Positions 51,216-59,949 of a stretch of 64,000 nt of DNA are shown piece by piece. The notes beneath the pieces were generated by a model. It was not told where the DNA came from. It did not search any database and saw nothing but the letters and a program-made list of their open reading frames with translations. The first letter of the stretch is position 1. Every line of letters begins with the position of its first letter. Location: NCBI GenBank assembly GCA_964425005.1, contig CAYRKT010000001.1, forward strand, positions 80,110-144,109, read 5' to 3'. The stretch comes from CAYRKT01 sp964425005 (GTDB taxonomy: Bacteria > Synergistota > Synergistia > CAYRKT01). The position numbers and the translations under genes were made by a program.

Positions 51216-51313
51216 TGGCGGAGGCGTGTGGGAATCGAACCCACCGGGAGCCGCCGAGGCAACCCCCCACTGGATTTGAAGTCCAGGACACCCACCAGGA
51301 CATATCCGCCTCC
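51216..51313 (-). tRNA. selC: tRNA-Sec (selenocysteine, anticodon TCA)
   Basis: The 98-nt RNA is the length of bacterial tRNA-Sec. Anticodon stem CTGGA/TCCAG closes loop CTTCAAA (anticodon TCA). The acceptor stem GGAGGCG pairs with CGCCTCC, discriminator G73 and encoded CCA follow, the variable arm is very long, and the T-arm reads GTGGGTTCGATTCCCAC. UGA is therefore decoded as selenocysteine at some messages in this organism. Confidence 0.95.
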
Positions 51314-51325
51314 GCTCTTGGAGAG

Positions 51326-51334
51326 ATTATACCA
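51326..51334 (-). promoter_or_regulatory. Extended -10 of tRNA-Sec
   Basis: TGGTATAAT on the minus strand, 12 nt before the tRNA 5' end. A consensus -35 is not visible. Confidence 0.6.
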
Positions 51335-51363
51335 AAAACTAAGAGGTACCTTTCGGGATGCCC

Positions 51364-52572
51364 TCAGTACTGACAGGCCTTGAGAAGCTGGGCCATCCTG
51401 CGCCCCATCTCCCTGCACCTGTCCAGGTCCTCGGCGGACGGAGAGGACTTGAACTCGAAGGACGGCTCCACCAGCTCCCACGATCCGCTCTTCGTCAGCA
51501 CCTCCTTCATCTGGGAGACGATCCCGGGACTCCAGGTGTAGCAACCTACCAAGCCCAGAAGCCTGCCCTCCATCTTCTTGTTGGCCAGGTGCCCCAGGAG
51601 CTCGCGAACCGGAGGGAAGATCTCGGCGTTGTAGGTGCAGGAGGCCAGCACCAGGGCCTTGAAGCGCCATATGTCCTTCACCACGAAGGAGGAGTGAACC
51701 CTGGAGGCGTCGTGGACCACTATCCTCTCTATCCCCTCCTCCGCCAGGGTCCTCGCCACGGCCTCGGCGGCCTTTCGGGTGTTGCCGTACATGGACCCGT
51801 AGACCACCACGGCGCCGCACTCGGTCCTGTGCTCGCTCCACCTCAGGTACCTTTCGACTATGGAGTTGGGCCTCCGGCGATGGATGGGGCCGTGGGAGGG
51901 AGCCACCACCCTTATCCTCAAAGAGGATAGCTTCTCTATCGCCGCCTTGACCGGCTTGCTGTAGCGACCGACGATGTTCGAGAAGTACCTCAGGATCTCG
52001 TCCTCGTAGTACTCCATGTCGACCTCGTCGTCGAATATACCTCCGTCGAGACAACCGAAACCGCCGAAGGCGTCGCAGGAGAAGAGGACGCCCTCCCCCT
52101 CGTGGTAGGTGGCCATGGTCTCAGGCCAATGGACCATGGGTATGGTGTGGAAGGAGAGCGCGTGCCCACCGCCCAGGTCGAGCCTATCCCCGTCCTTCAC
52201 CACCAGCACGTCTCGCTCCCCCAGTCCATAGAAGCTCTTTAGCATCTCGAGGGTCTTGGAGTTGCCCACGAACTTGAGCCCCGGATACAGAGCCTTCAGC
52301 ATCCTGGCCGAACCAGAGTGATCGGGCTCCATGTGGTTTACCACCACGTAGCTCAACGGCCTGCCCCCTAGGACGGACCTCACCTTGTCCATCAGCTCGC
52401 CGAAGAAGGAGGACTTGACCGTGTCCACCAGCAACGCCTCGTCCCCCACCACCAGGTAGGAGTTGTAGGAGACACCCCTAGGAAGAGGCCAGTAGGCCTC
52501 GAAGAGATCGGTCTCGTGGTCGTTTACGCCCACCCAGTAGATGCCCTTGGCCACGGCCACCGCCTCGTGCAA
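51364..52572 (-). CDS. A-type flavodiiron protein (FprA-like O2/NO reductase)
   Basis: The 402-residue protein has an N-terminal diiron metallo-beta-lactamase domain with NHMEPDHSGSARML, VHWPETMATY and APSHGPIH, and a C-terminal flavodoxin domain from about residue 245 (YGSMYGNTRKAAEAVA, LASCTYNAEIFPPV). FprA reduces oxygen to water, or nitric oxide to nitrous oxide, protecting anaerobes. The TTG start lies after GGAGGTGA. It is upstream of tRNA-Sec and the fur-ODP-MCP-flavin reductase run; a promoter-like TGCTATAAT is about 150 nt upstream. Confidence 0.94.
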   Translation of the reverse strand: MHEAVAVAKGIYWVGVNDHETDLFEAYWPLPRGVSYNSYLVVGDEALLVDTVKSSFFGELMDKVRSVLGGRPLSYVVVNHMEPDHSGSARMLKALYPGLKFVGNSKTLEMLKSFYGLGERDVLVVKDGDRLDLGGGHALSFHTIPMVHWPETMATYHEGEGVLFSCDAFGGFGCLDGGIFDDEVDMEYYEDEILRYFSNIVGRYSKPVKAAIEKLSSLRIRVVAPSHGPIHRRRPNSIVERYLRWSEHRTECGAVVVYGSMYGNTRKAAEAVARTLAEEGIERIVVHDASRVHSSFVVKDIWRFKALVLASCTYNAEIFPPVRELLGHLANKKMEGRLLGLVGCYTWSPGIVSQMKEVLTKSGSWELVEPSFEFKSSPSAEDLDRCREMGRRMAQLLKACQY

Positions 52573-52632
52573 CTAAAATCACCTCCACCGCTCGATTCGC
52601 AGGACCCAGGCGCTTAATGGGGCCGTCGATCC

Positions 52633-52641
52633 TGCTATACT
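52633..52641 (+). promoter_or_regulatory. Extended -10 for the CDP-alcohol phosphotransferase gene
   Basis: TGCTATACT on the plus strand, about 45 nt before the ATG at 52686. Only a weak TTAATG stands at -35. Confidence 0.45.
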
Positions 52642-52685
52642 TTATTCCGAGGTCAACAACTTCGGGGAGGAGAGGATGTCAGGCC

Positions 52686-53372
52686 ATGAGGGACAGCTGC
52701 GGTCAAAGGTGCGTCCAAAGCTATTATAGCATCGCCCTCTGGAACGCATACGGCCCTCTGAGGACCTCGATAGAACGAAGCATGAAACGTCTGCTCCAAC
52801 CGCTGGTCTGCCTCCTCGTGGGGGTGGGCGTGTCGCCCAACCTCTTGAGCCTCTTGGGGGTGGCGGGCAACGCGCTGGGAGGGATCCTCTTCGCCCTGGA
52901 CGAGTACAGGCTTGCCGGGTTAACGACCCTCCTGGCTGGCACCATGGACGTCCTGGACGGAGAGGTGGCCAGGTCCGGCAGGTCCGAGAGCAAGTTCGGC
53001 GCGCTGCTGGACTCCACCCTGGACAGGTACTCGGAGATGCTGGTCTTCTGCGGCTTGGCCTCCAGCTCATATTGGGATGGATCTTCCCTCGGCTTCGCCG
53101 TCCTGTTGCTCTCCCTCGCAGGAGCTACCGGCTCGATGATGGTGAGCTACATCAGGGCCAGGGCCGAGTCCCTGGGGATGGAGTGCAAGACTGGGCTCTT
53201 TCAGAGACCCGAGAGGGTGATCATCCTGGGACTGGGCAGCTTGATCGTCGGCAAGGGACCTCTGATGATCCTGCCCCTCGCCCTCATAGCCGTTGGGACC
53301 AACTTCACCGCCCTCGAGAGGTTGACCCACTGCATGAGGGTCTCCCGGCGAGGGGATACCTCCGCCGGATGA
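52686..53372 (+). CDS. CDP-alcohol phosphotransferase (CDP-diglyceride inositol-like)
   Basis: This membrane enzyme joins a CDP-activated lipid with an alcohol. The signature is TMDVLDGEVARSGRSESKFG then ALLDSTLDRYSEM, and multiple hydrophobic helices follow; the layout resembles phosphatidylinositol-phosphate-type synthases rather than PgsA. The start is uncertain: the ATG at 52686 lies 10 nt after GGAGGAGAGG, while the ATG at 52782 would give the conventional length. The 3' 306 bp overlap the cation-efflux gene of the opposite strand. The alcohol acceptor is unknown. Confidence 0.85.
   Translation: MRDSCGQRCVQSYYSIALWNAYGPLRTSIERSMKRLLQPLVCLLVGVGVSPNLLSLLGVAGNALGGILFALDEYRLAGLTTLLAGTMDVLDGEVARSGRSESKFGALLDSTLDRYSEMLVFCGLASSSYWDGSSLGFAVLLLSLAGATGSMMVSYIRARAESLGMECKTGLFQRPERVIILGLGSLIVGKGPLMILPLALIAVGTNFTALERLTHCMRVSRRGDTSAG
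52723..52731 (-). promoter_or_regulatory. Extended -10 of fprA
   Basis: TGCTATAAT on the minus strand, giving a leader of about 145 nt that overlaps the 5' part of the opposite gene. The element sits in the 11-bp palindrome GCTATTATAGC (52720-52730), a possible operator. Confidence 0.45.
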
Positions 53373-54272
53373 GGGGTCGAAGGGCTCGACGTGGACCACC
53401 ACCGTGGACCTGTGCCCCAGGTATGAGCCCAAGGTCGACTCGACCCGAGAGGCTATCTCGTGGGCCTTGACCACGTCCAGGGAGGGATCCACCAGCACGT
53501 GCAGGTCCACGCTGGCGTACGGCCCAAGCCTCCTGATCCTCACCTTGTGGAAGTCCATGACCCCGGGCACCTCGCCCACCAGGGATTTGACCCTCTCCAC
53601 CTCCTCGCCGGAGGGGATGCCGTCCATGAGCTCGTGGACGCTGCTCAGCAGGAGCGGAAGGGCCGACCACCCTATGAACAGCCCCACCACTGCGGCCGCG
53701 AGGCCGTCCAGCCCCACCAGCGCGCCGCCAAGGCGGGATAGCCCAGTGCCGGCGACCACCACCACGGAGGAGAGGGCGTCCGACCTGTGCTCCAGCCCCT
53801 TCGCCTTGAGTAGGTCGTTGCGCAAGGCCTCGGACCTCAGGATGGTGTACCTGGCGAGCAACTCCTTGGAGACCACGGACGAGAGGGCGAGCCAGAAGGC
53901 AAGCGGCTCCGGCGGCTCTAGGAGACGGGATCCCAAAGAAAACCCCAAGAAGTCCCGAAGGCCCAAGAAGACGAACAGAAAGGCCACCCCCACGAGCGAT
54001 GAGCCGCAGAGCAAAGTGGCCAGCGTCTCGGCTCTTCCGTGCCCGTAGGGGTGGCGCTCGTCGGCCGGCCTGGAGGAGAGCTTAACGCTCCAGATGGCCA
54101 CCAGATCGGTGATGAGGTCCGCCGAGGAGTGGAAGGCGTCGCTCACCAGCGAGATGCTTCCAGCCCAGATTCCCCCCGCTAGCTTAGCGGCCACGAGCAG
54201 GGAGTTGACCCAAAGGCCCAGCCTGAGGACCCTAAGCTCGTCCCCCGCCCCCACGCCCGGCGCAGCGCCCAA
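53067..54272 (-). CDS. Cation diffusion facilitator family transporter with unusual C-terminal extension
   Basis: The CDF exporter moves divalent metals (zinc, iron, manganese class) with proton antiport. Family motifs: ISLVSDAFHSSADLITDLVA (TM2 metal site), RPADERHPYGHGRAE, GLEHRSDALSSVVVV (TM5) and the cytoplasmic domain ending TVVVHVEPFD near residue 300. The last 100 residues are Gly/Pro/His/Gln-rich, low-complexity, and fall wholly in DNA that encodes the opposite gene in another frame. They are probably not a family domain. The TTG start lies 6 nt after AAGGAGG. Confidence 0.85.
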   Translation of the reverse strand: MGAAPGVGAGDELRVLRLGLWVNSLLVAAKLAGGIWAGSISLVSDAFHSSADLITDLVAIWSVKLSSRPADERHPYGHGRAETLATLLCGSSLVGVAFLFVFLGLRDFLGFSLGSRLLEPPEPLAFWLALSSVVSKELLARYTILRSEALRNDLLKAKGLEHRSDALSSVVVVAGTGLSRLGGALVGLDGLAAAVVGLFIGWSALPLLLSSVHELMDGIPSGEEVERVKSLVGEVPGVMDFHKVRIRRLGPYASVDLHVLVDPSLDVVKAHEIASRVESTLGSYLGHRSTVVVHVEPFDPSSGGGIPSPGDPHAVGQPLEGGEVGPNGYEGEGQDHQRSLADDQAAQSQDDHPLGSLKEPSLALHPQGLGPGPDVAHHHRAGSSCEGEQQDGEAEGRSIPI

Positions 54273-54273
54273 G

Positions 54274-55227
54274 CTATCCCTCCTTGGGGACCACGTGCGT
54301 CCCGGCCCTGCCCTCCAGGGCCTCCAGCGCCTCGTTAAGGCTGGCTATTATACCCCTCCTGCCGCCCCACTCGACGAACCTGAGGACCGCTTCCACCTTG
54401 GGCCCCATGCTGCCGCTCTTGAAGTGCCCCTCCCGCTGGAGTGCCCTCATGGTGGGCACGTCCACCACGTCCAGCCACCTCTCGTCGGGCTGCCTGAAGT
54501 TAACGGCCACCTTAGGCACGTCGGTGAGGATGAGCAGGACGTCGGCCCTCACAGTCTCCGCCAGCTTCTCCCCGGCCAGGTCCTTGTCTATCACCGCCTC
54601 CACCCCGCGGAGCTTGCCGCTCTCGTCCCTCACCACCGGTATGCCGCCGCCTCCGGAGGCTATCACCACCACGCCGGCCTCCAGCATCGCCTTGATGACC
54701 TCGCTCTCCACGATGGACTTGGGCTGCGGAGAGGGCACCACCCTGCGCCAACCCCTGCCCGCGTCCTCCACCCAGACCTCCCCGGTGGCCTCCATCCTGC
54801 GCCTGGCCTCCTCCTCGGTGTAGAAGGGTCCCACGGGCTTGGTCGGGTTCTTGAAGGAGGGATCGGAGGGGTCCACCTCCACCTGGGTCACCACGCAGGC
54901 CACCTCCTTCCGGATCCCCTCCTCCAGGAAGGCGTTGCGCAGGTTCTGGGATATCATGTAGCCTATCATGCCCTGGCTCTCGGCCCCGCAGACGTCCATG
55001 GGCATGGCGGGCACCTGGGAGCTTCCCAGCTCGTTCTGGATCATTATGGCGCCCACCTGAGGACCGTTCCCGTGGGTTATGACCACCTCGTAGCCCGCCT
55101 TGACCATCTTGGCTATCTGCTTGCAGGTGTGTCGCACGTTCTCCATCTGCTCCTGGGCGGTCCCCTTCTGCTTGGGCTGCAGTATGGCGTTGCCTCCCAG
55201 AGCCACCACTATCCTGCCCTTTCCCAT
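54274..55227 (-). CDS. arcC: Carbamate kinase
   Basis: Carbamate kinase (317 aa) makes ATP from carbamoyl phosphate in arginine fermentation, or the reverse. Motifs: [49 protein letters not shown] and [13 protein letters not shown] with [11 protein letters not shown]. No arcA or arcB lies beside it, so it may serve another amino-acid or nucleotide route. It is the last complete gene before the cation efflux gene on this strand; 1 bp separates them. Confidence 0.96.
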   Translation of the reverse strand: MGKGRIVVALGGNAILQPKQKGTAQEQMENVRHTCKQIAKMVKAGYEVVITHGNGPQVGAIMIQNELGSSQVPAMPMDVCGAESQGMIGYMISQNLRNAFLEEGIRKEVACVVTQVEVDPSDPSFKNPTKPVGPFYTEEEARRRMEATGEVWVEDAGRGWRRVVPSPQPKSIVESEVIKAMLEAGVVVIASGGGGIPVVRDESGKLRGVEAVIDKDLAGEKLAETVRADVLLILTDVPKVAVNFRQPDERWLDVVDVPTMRALQREGHFKSGSMGPKVEAVLRFVEWGGRRGIIASLNEALEALEGRAGTHVVPKEG

Positions 55228-55246
55228 AAATTCCTCCCCCCTTGTG

Positions 55247-56560
55247 CTATCTCCTGTTCCTCCATTCCACCCTCAGAGGAGTCCCTCTAAGCTCCAGAGC
55301 CTCCCTGAGCCTTCTCTCAACCATCCTCTCGAAAGAGCTATCCACCAGGTCAGATTGGTTGACGAAGAAGACGAAGCGAGGTGGGCGAGTCCCCGCCTGG
55401 ACGCAGTAGTACACGTTCAAGTGCCTACCCCTTCCGTCCGAGGGCATTCTCTCAAAGGCCAAAATTTCCTTAACCAGGGCGTTGAGCCTGGCAGTGGGAA
55501 CCCTCCTGGACCAGTTATCGTAGGCCTCCAGTACGTAGCTAGGGATGCGGAGCACGTTCCTCTTGGTCCTGGCGGAGACGAAGAGCAGGGGAGCCCAGCT
55601 CACAAACCCCATCTCCCTCTCGATGAACTTGACGAAGCGCCCCCCTACGAGCTCGTCCTTGGGGACCAAGTCCCACTTGTTGAGGATCAAAACCAGGGCC
55701 TTGCCCCTACTTTTGACCTCCTCGGCGAGCTTCTTGTCCTGATCCGTGGCGGGCTCGGTGGCGTCCATGATCAGAAGGGCCACGTCCGCCCTATCGAGGG
55801 CCCTCAGGGCCCGCACCACCGAGTAGTACTCCACGTCGTCCCTTATCCTGGACCTGCGCCTCACGCCCGCGGTGTCCAGGAAACGGTAGCGTCGACCCTC
55901 CACCTCTAAGATGCTGTCCACCACGTCCCTCGTCGTGCCAGGCACTTCGCTCACTATGCTTCGCTCGTCCCCCAACAAGGCGTTGAAAAGCGATGACTTT
56001 CCCACGTTGGGCCTGCCCAGTATGGCCACGGAGATCTCGCTCTCCGCCTCAGCCCTATCGCGAGCCTCCTGGGGCAAAAGGGGCAGGACCACCTCCATGA
56101 GCTCAGCCACGCCCAGGCCGTGTTCCGCTGATACGCCCACCACCCTCTCGAAGCCGAGCTCGTACCCGCAATAGACGCTGGCGCTGTCCTTAGGGGAGTC
56201 TATCTTGTTGACCACCACCACCACTTCTTTGCCGTGCCTGCGCAGGAGCTCCCCCACCTCTTTGTCCACGTGGTCGACGCCCCTCTTGCCGTCCACCACC
56301 AGCAGCACCACGTCGGCCTCCTTGATGGAGAGCATCACCTGCCTTCGCACGGCCTCGTCGAAGGGGTTGTCGTCCCCGAGGAAGAGACCGCCCGTGTCCA
56401 CCAGGTAGAAGCTCTTGCCCTCCCAGCTGACCTCCCCGTACAACCTGTCCCTCGTCACGCCAGGGACGTCGTCCGTTATGGCGAGCCTCCTTCCGATCAA
56501 CCTGTTGAAGAGCGTCGACTTGCCCACGTTCGGCTTACCCACTATCGTCACAACGGCCAA
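55247..56560 (-). CDS. der: Ribosome biogenesis GTPase Der (EngA)
   Basis: Der has two GTPase domains: [20 protein letters not shown] with LVDTGGL, and [20 protein letters not shown] with [13 protein letters not shown], followed by the KH-like C-terminal domain. It acts in 50S assembly. I place the start at the TTG at 56560 because the family begins (M)[10 protein letters not shown] and GGGGGTGG lies upstream; the frame is open to 56584. Confidence 0.96.
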   Translation of the reverse strand: MAVVTIVGKPNVGKSTLFNRLIGRRLAITDDVPGVTRDRLYGEVSWEGKSFYLVDTGGLFLGDDNPFDEAVRRQVMLSIKEADVVLLVVDGKRGVDHVDKEVGELLRRHGKEVVVVVNKIDSPKDSASVYCGYELGFERVVGVSAEHGLGVAELMEVVLPLLPQEARDRAEAESEISVAILGRPNVGKSSLFNALLGDERSIVSEVPGTTRDVVDSILEVEGRRYRFLDTAGVRRRSRIRDDVEYYSVVRALRALDRADVALLIMDATEPATDQDKKLAEEVKSRGKALVLILNKWDLVPKDELVGGRFVKFIEREMGFVSWAPLLFVSARTKRNVLRIPSYVLEAYDNWSRRVPTARLNALVKEILAFERMPSDGRGRHLNVYYCVQAGTRPPRFVFFVNQSDLVDSSFERMVERRLREALELRGTPLRVEWRNRR

Positions 56561-56588
56561 CCACACCACCCCCGCAAGAGACAACCCC

Positions 56589-58457
56589 TCAATCCCTCAG
56601 GACCTCGATGGACCTGACCGCGAGGGACCTCCCACCAGGGCGGCGAAGCGCGAAGAAACCAGCCATCCAGCCTCTCACGCCCTCGTGATCCGAGGATCTG
56701 AGGCAGACCTCCAGATCCTCCCCCTCCTCGCTGACCCCAATGAGCTCCGCGAAGGACGGCAAGGACGACGTGAAGCCCTCCCCTCCTCCCCTAAGGGCGA
56801 GCCGAAGCCTATACAGGTTAACGAAAGGAGGATAGCCAAAAATCCGCCTCCCTTCAAGCTCCACGCTCCACATGTTTTGAGGTCCTCCTTTTAAGGCGTT
56901 GACAAACCAGGAACGGGGGTTCCTGGTCTGCACGTAGACCTCCCTCTCCTCGCCGGGCCTGAGCCCCCTGTAGCCCGACTGCAGGATGGCCCCGTAGAGC
57001 CTGGGGACCACGTCGTAGTCCGGCCTGGATAGCTCGAGCTCCAGGTCGAGCCAGGCGCAAAGGGGGACCCTCGCGGACTCGAGCACGTCGAGGGACCCAC
57101 GACTGCCCAGGATCAAGCCGCCCCCTCTCGCCCACCCCAACACCTCGGCGAGCGCCCTCCTGGAGAGATCCCCCCTCAGCACCGCCGTCTTCCCCTCGCC
57201 GAACAACCCACCGGCCACCTCGGCGTAGGCCTCAAGCCCTGGGGAGAGATAGCGCCTAAAGGGGGACCCACACCTGGGGCACCTCTCGCTCGGATCGCCG
57301 GAGACGCCGCACCACCTGCACCTCTGTCCGCCGGACCTCGACAGGGAAAGGGGCCGCGAGCACCTGGGACAGCTCATGGTCGTCCCGCAATCCTCACAGA
57401 CCGCCAAGGCGGCGTAACCCTTCCTGTCCAGCAACCAGAGGACGATTCCCCCCGAGTCCAGCACCTTCCTCGTAGCGCTCACGAGGGCTGGGGAGATCCT
57501 GGTTCCCCCCACGGGGCCAAGATCCCTGGCCCTCCTCAGGTCCACCACGTGCAGGCTCACCCCGTCGCGCGACCTGAAGGGCACCCTCTCCCTCCAGAGG
57601 AGCTCGCCCGAGGCGCCAGACCTCAGGGCCCTGTAGGAACGGCTCGACGGCATGTCGCCTCCGAGGACCAGCTTGAAGCCCTCGACCTTCGACCTCATGT
57701 AGGCCACAGTCCTGGCGTTTATCGTCCCGTGCCTCTGGGATATCAGATACGGGGAGGCCTCTTGCTCCACCACCATCAGCCCCAAGCGCGGCGAGGGCAC
57801 GAAGACGGAGGAGCGCGCCCCCACCACCACCTTCCCTCCCCGGCTCAGCCTGAGCTCCAGCCAAAGGGAGAGCGCCCTCCTGGAGGAAAAACCCCTCCAG
57901 AGGTGAAGCTCAAGGCCCTTCAAGCGCTCTCTGGCGAAGGAGAAAAATCTCTCCGCCGAGGAGACCTCGGGGAAGACGAGCACCGCGTCCTCGCCCCTCT
58001 CGGCCGCACCTTCAGCCTCCGCGCAGTAGAAATCCCACCTCTCCCACTCCTTGAAGGAGTAGAAGAGAAAAAGCTTTCCCTCCCCACCTTCCGACCTGGC
58101 CGGCAGGGGCTCCCGGATCGGCTCCAGCCTGGGAGGACACATCTGGGCCAACACCAGACCTCTGGAGGTGAGGAAGAGCTTGCCTATCTCGTCCGACAGC
58201 GCCCAAAGCCCGTCGGTGAGGAAGGGATAGAGGTCCACGGGACACAGATCGTCCCGCAGCGCGCTGAGGTCCGGCAACCCCCGCGGGTGCTCGCCGTCCA
58301 GGGGGCGACAGCTCACCACCCATCCCCTTCTCCTCGACCTCCCAAGCGGCAGGTCCACCCTCACCCCCGCCGCCAGGGGCGCGCGGGAGAGATAAAAAAG
58401 GTTGTCCCACCAAGGGGCGGGACAACAGGCCTCGACCAGGTAGAGTTCCTCCGACAT
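56589..58457 (-). CDS. priA: PriA-like primosomal protein with degenerate helicase motifs
   Basis: The 622-residue protein has the PriA layout: an N-terminal DNA-binding domain (VRVDLPLGRSRRRGWVVS), then two helicase-like halves and the PriA zinc-binding Cys set (CEDCGTTMSCPRCSRPL, CRWCG, CPRCGS). Typical PriA has a GxTGSGKT Walker A and DEEH box; here these positions read LFYSFKEWERWD and VVEQEASPY, so ATP hydrolysis and unwinding are not expected. Motif LILGSRGSLDVLESARV replaces the GTQM...GHDFP region. It resembles the helicase-deficient PriA of Actinobacteria. It lies between coaBC and der, 28 bp before der. Confidence 0.82.
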   Translation of the reverse strand: MSEELYLVEACCPAPWWDNLFYLSRAPLAAGVRVDLPLGRSRRRGWVVSCRPLDGEHPRGLPDLSALRDDLCPVDLYPFLTDGLWALSDEIGKLFLTSRGLVLAQMCPPRLEPIREPLPARSEGGEGKLFLFYSFKEWERWDFYCAEAEGAAERGEDAVLVFPEVSSAERFFSFARERLKGLELHLWRGFSSRRALSLWLELRLSRGGKVVVGARSSVFVPSPRLGLMVVEQEASPYLISQRHGTINARTVAYMRSKVEGFKLVLGGDMPSSRSYRALRSGASGELLWRERVPFRSRDGVSLHVVDLRRARDLGPVGGTRISPALVSATRKVLDSGGIVLWLLDRKGYAALAVCEDCGTTMSCPRCSRPLSLSRSGGQRCRWCGVSGDPSERCPRCGSPFRRYLSPGLEAYAEVAGGLFGEGKTAVLRGDLSRRALAEVLGWARGGGLILGSRGSLDVLESARVPLCAWLDLELELSRPDYDVVPRLYGAILQSGYRGLRPGEEREVYVQTRNPRSWFVNALKGGPQNMWSVELEGRRIFGYPPFVNLYRLRLALRGGGEGFTSSLPSFAELIGVSEEGEDLEVCLRSSDHEGVRGWMAGFFALRRPGGRSLAVRSIEVLRD

Positions 58458-58473
58458 CCCTAGGACCCAGGGC

Positions 58474-59688
58474 CTATCCCAACAGGAGGCTCGCCTCCTC
58501 GAGGATCAACCTGGCCGCCTCTCCCTTCGCCAAGGTCCCTAACTCGACCGGCTCCTTGCCGGAGGAGAAGTATATCCTCCCCCGTATCAGCTCCGACGAA
58601 AAACCAGCGTCCCCCGAGGAGACGTCGTTGGCCACGATCATGTCCAGCCCCTTCTTGCGAAGCTTTCGAAGGACCTCCTCCTCCTTCACCTCCCACTCGG
58701 CGGCGAAGCCGACCAGCACCTGATCTGGCCTCCTGTGGGCCCCCAGATAGGCCGCTATGTCGGGGTTCTGTACCAGCTCCAAAGCGAGGGTCTCCGCGCC
58801 CTCCCTCTTCAGCTTACCCCTCGCTGGGGAGGAAACCCTGTAGTCTGAGACGGCCGCCGCCTTGATCACCACGTCGAAATCCCTGTAGAGGGAGGAGACC
58901 ACCTCGAACATCTGAAGCGCGCTCTCGACCCTGATCGTGTGGACGTAGGAAGGGGGTCTGACCTCCGTGGGCCCCAGGACCAGCGTGACCTCAGCGCCCA
59001 TGTAGGCCGCGAACCTGGCGAGCTCAACCCCCATCGAGCCGCTAGAGGGGTTGGATATGAACCTCACCGAGTCTATGAACTCCCTCGTGGGCCCGCCCGT
59101 GACCAAGACCTTCCTCCCCTGGAGCCTCTTGTCGGGATAGGAGGCGCGGCATATCTCGTCGACCACCACGTCCACCGGCGGGAGCTTGCCCTTGCCGTAC
59201 TCGTCGCAAGCCAAAAGCCCCTCGTCGGGCTCCACCACCTCGTAGCCGTAGCCCCTGCAGAGCTCCAGGTTGGCCTTAGTGGCGGGGTGCTCCAGCATCT
59301 GGGCGTTCATGGCCGGAAAGATCAAGACCTTCCCCCTGTAGGCCAGGGCAAGAGCCCCGTAGAAGGTGGACGCATCCCCGTGGGCCAGCCTGGCGATCAC
59401 CGAGGCGGTGGCTGGGACGAAGGCCACCAGATCCGCCCACCTGGCCAGCCTGATGTGGGGTATACGATGACCCCAGTCCAGTCCCAGGAACTCCTCCTCC
59501 AGAGTGCAGCGGTCCTCGATGAGGGCGGACACGACCAGGGGGGGGACGAAGGCGGAGGCCCCCTCGGTGAGATGGGCCTTCACTTGAAAGCCCATCTTCC
59601 TGAGGGACCTGCCCACGTCGCAGACCCTGTAGGCCGATATGCCGCCGCCTATCACCAGGAGGACCTTCACGCCGCTCTGCCAGGACAA
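58474..59688 (-). CDS. coaBC: Phosphopantothenoylcysteine decarboxylase/ligase CoaBC
   Basis: CoaBC (404 aa) makes 4'-phosphopantetheine in coenzyme A synthesis. The N-terminal flavin-dependent decarboxylase has LIFPAMNAQMLEHPAT and the catalytic Cys in LLACDEYGKGKLPP; the His is in WGHRIPHIRL. The C-terminal ligase has KVLVTGGPTREFIDSVRFIS and VVIKAAAVSDYR. The rpoZ-coaBC-priA order is a standard bacterial neighbourhood. Confidence 0.96.
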   Translation of the reverse strand: MSWQSGVKVLLVIGGGISAYRVCDVGRSLRKMGFQVKAHLTEGASAFVPPLVVSALIEDRCTLEEEFLGLDWGHRIPHIRLARWADLVAFVPATASVIARLAHGDASTFYGALALAYRGKVLIFPAMNAQMLEHPATKANLELCRGYGYEVVEPDEGLLACDEYGKGKLPPVDVVVDEICRASYPDKRLQGRKVLVTGGPTREFIDSVRFISNPSSGSMGVELARFAAYMGAEVTLVLGPTEVRPPSYVHTIRVESALQMFEVVSSLYRDFDVVIKAAAVSDYRVSSPARGKLKREGAETLALELVQNPDIAAYLGAHRRPDQVLVGFAAEWEVKEEEVLRKLRKKGLDMIVANDVSSGDAGFSSELIRGRIYFSSGKEPVELGTLAKGEAARLILEEASLLLG

Positions 59689-59691
59689 CCC

Positions 59692-59934
59692 TCATTCCCC
59701 CACGTCGCCGGAGGCTATCTTGAGGGACGACTCGTCCAGGAAGATCAGCTCCAGCTGTCCCGCCGCGATCTCGTCCAGCGCCCGCCTTATGTAGCCCTTC
59801 TTGCCCGACCTGTCGAGGAAGACCTCCTTGCTCTCGAAGAGCTGCTTCGCCCTCTTGAAGGCAGCCACGGTCAGGACGTATATGTTGGGGGCCTTCCCCT
59901 CCCTTATTATCCTCTCCACGTCAGGGTATATCAA
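59692..59934 (-). CDS. rpoZ: RNA polymerase omega subunit
   Basis: The 80-residue protein has the omega pattern: NIYVLTVAAFKRAKQLFES with the later YIRRALDEIAAGQLELIF. Omega helps fold beta'. It lies between gmk and coaBC, the expected place. The sequence is short and divergent, but the family is clear. Confidence 0.92.
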   Translation of the reverse strand: MIYPDVERIIREGKAPNIYVLTVAAFKRAKQLFESKEVFLDRSGKKGYIRRALDEIAAGQLELIFLDESSLKIASGDVGE

Positions 59935-59949
59935 AGCCCGTTCACCTCC

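Noticed and set aside
52677..52730. A 17-codon ORF with a strong ribosome-binding site (ATG at 52677)
   Set aside because: It starts with a good GGAGGAGAGG but is short and contains rare codons, and it overlaps the more credible ATG at 52686 in another frame. It might act as an upstream ORF, but nothing supports it.
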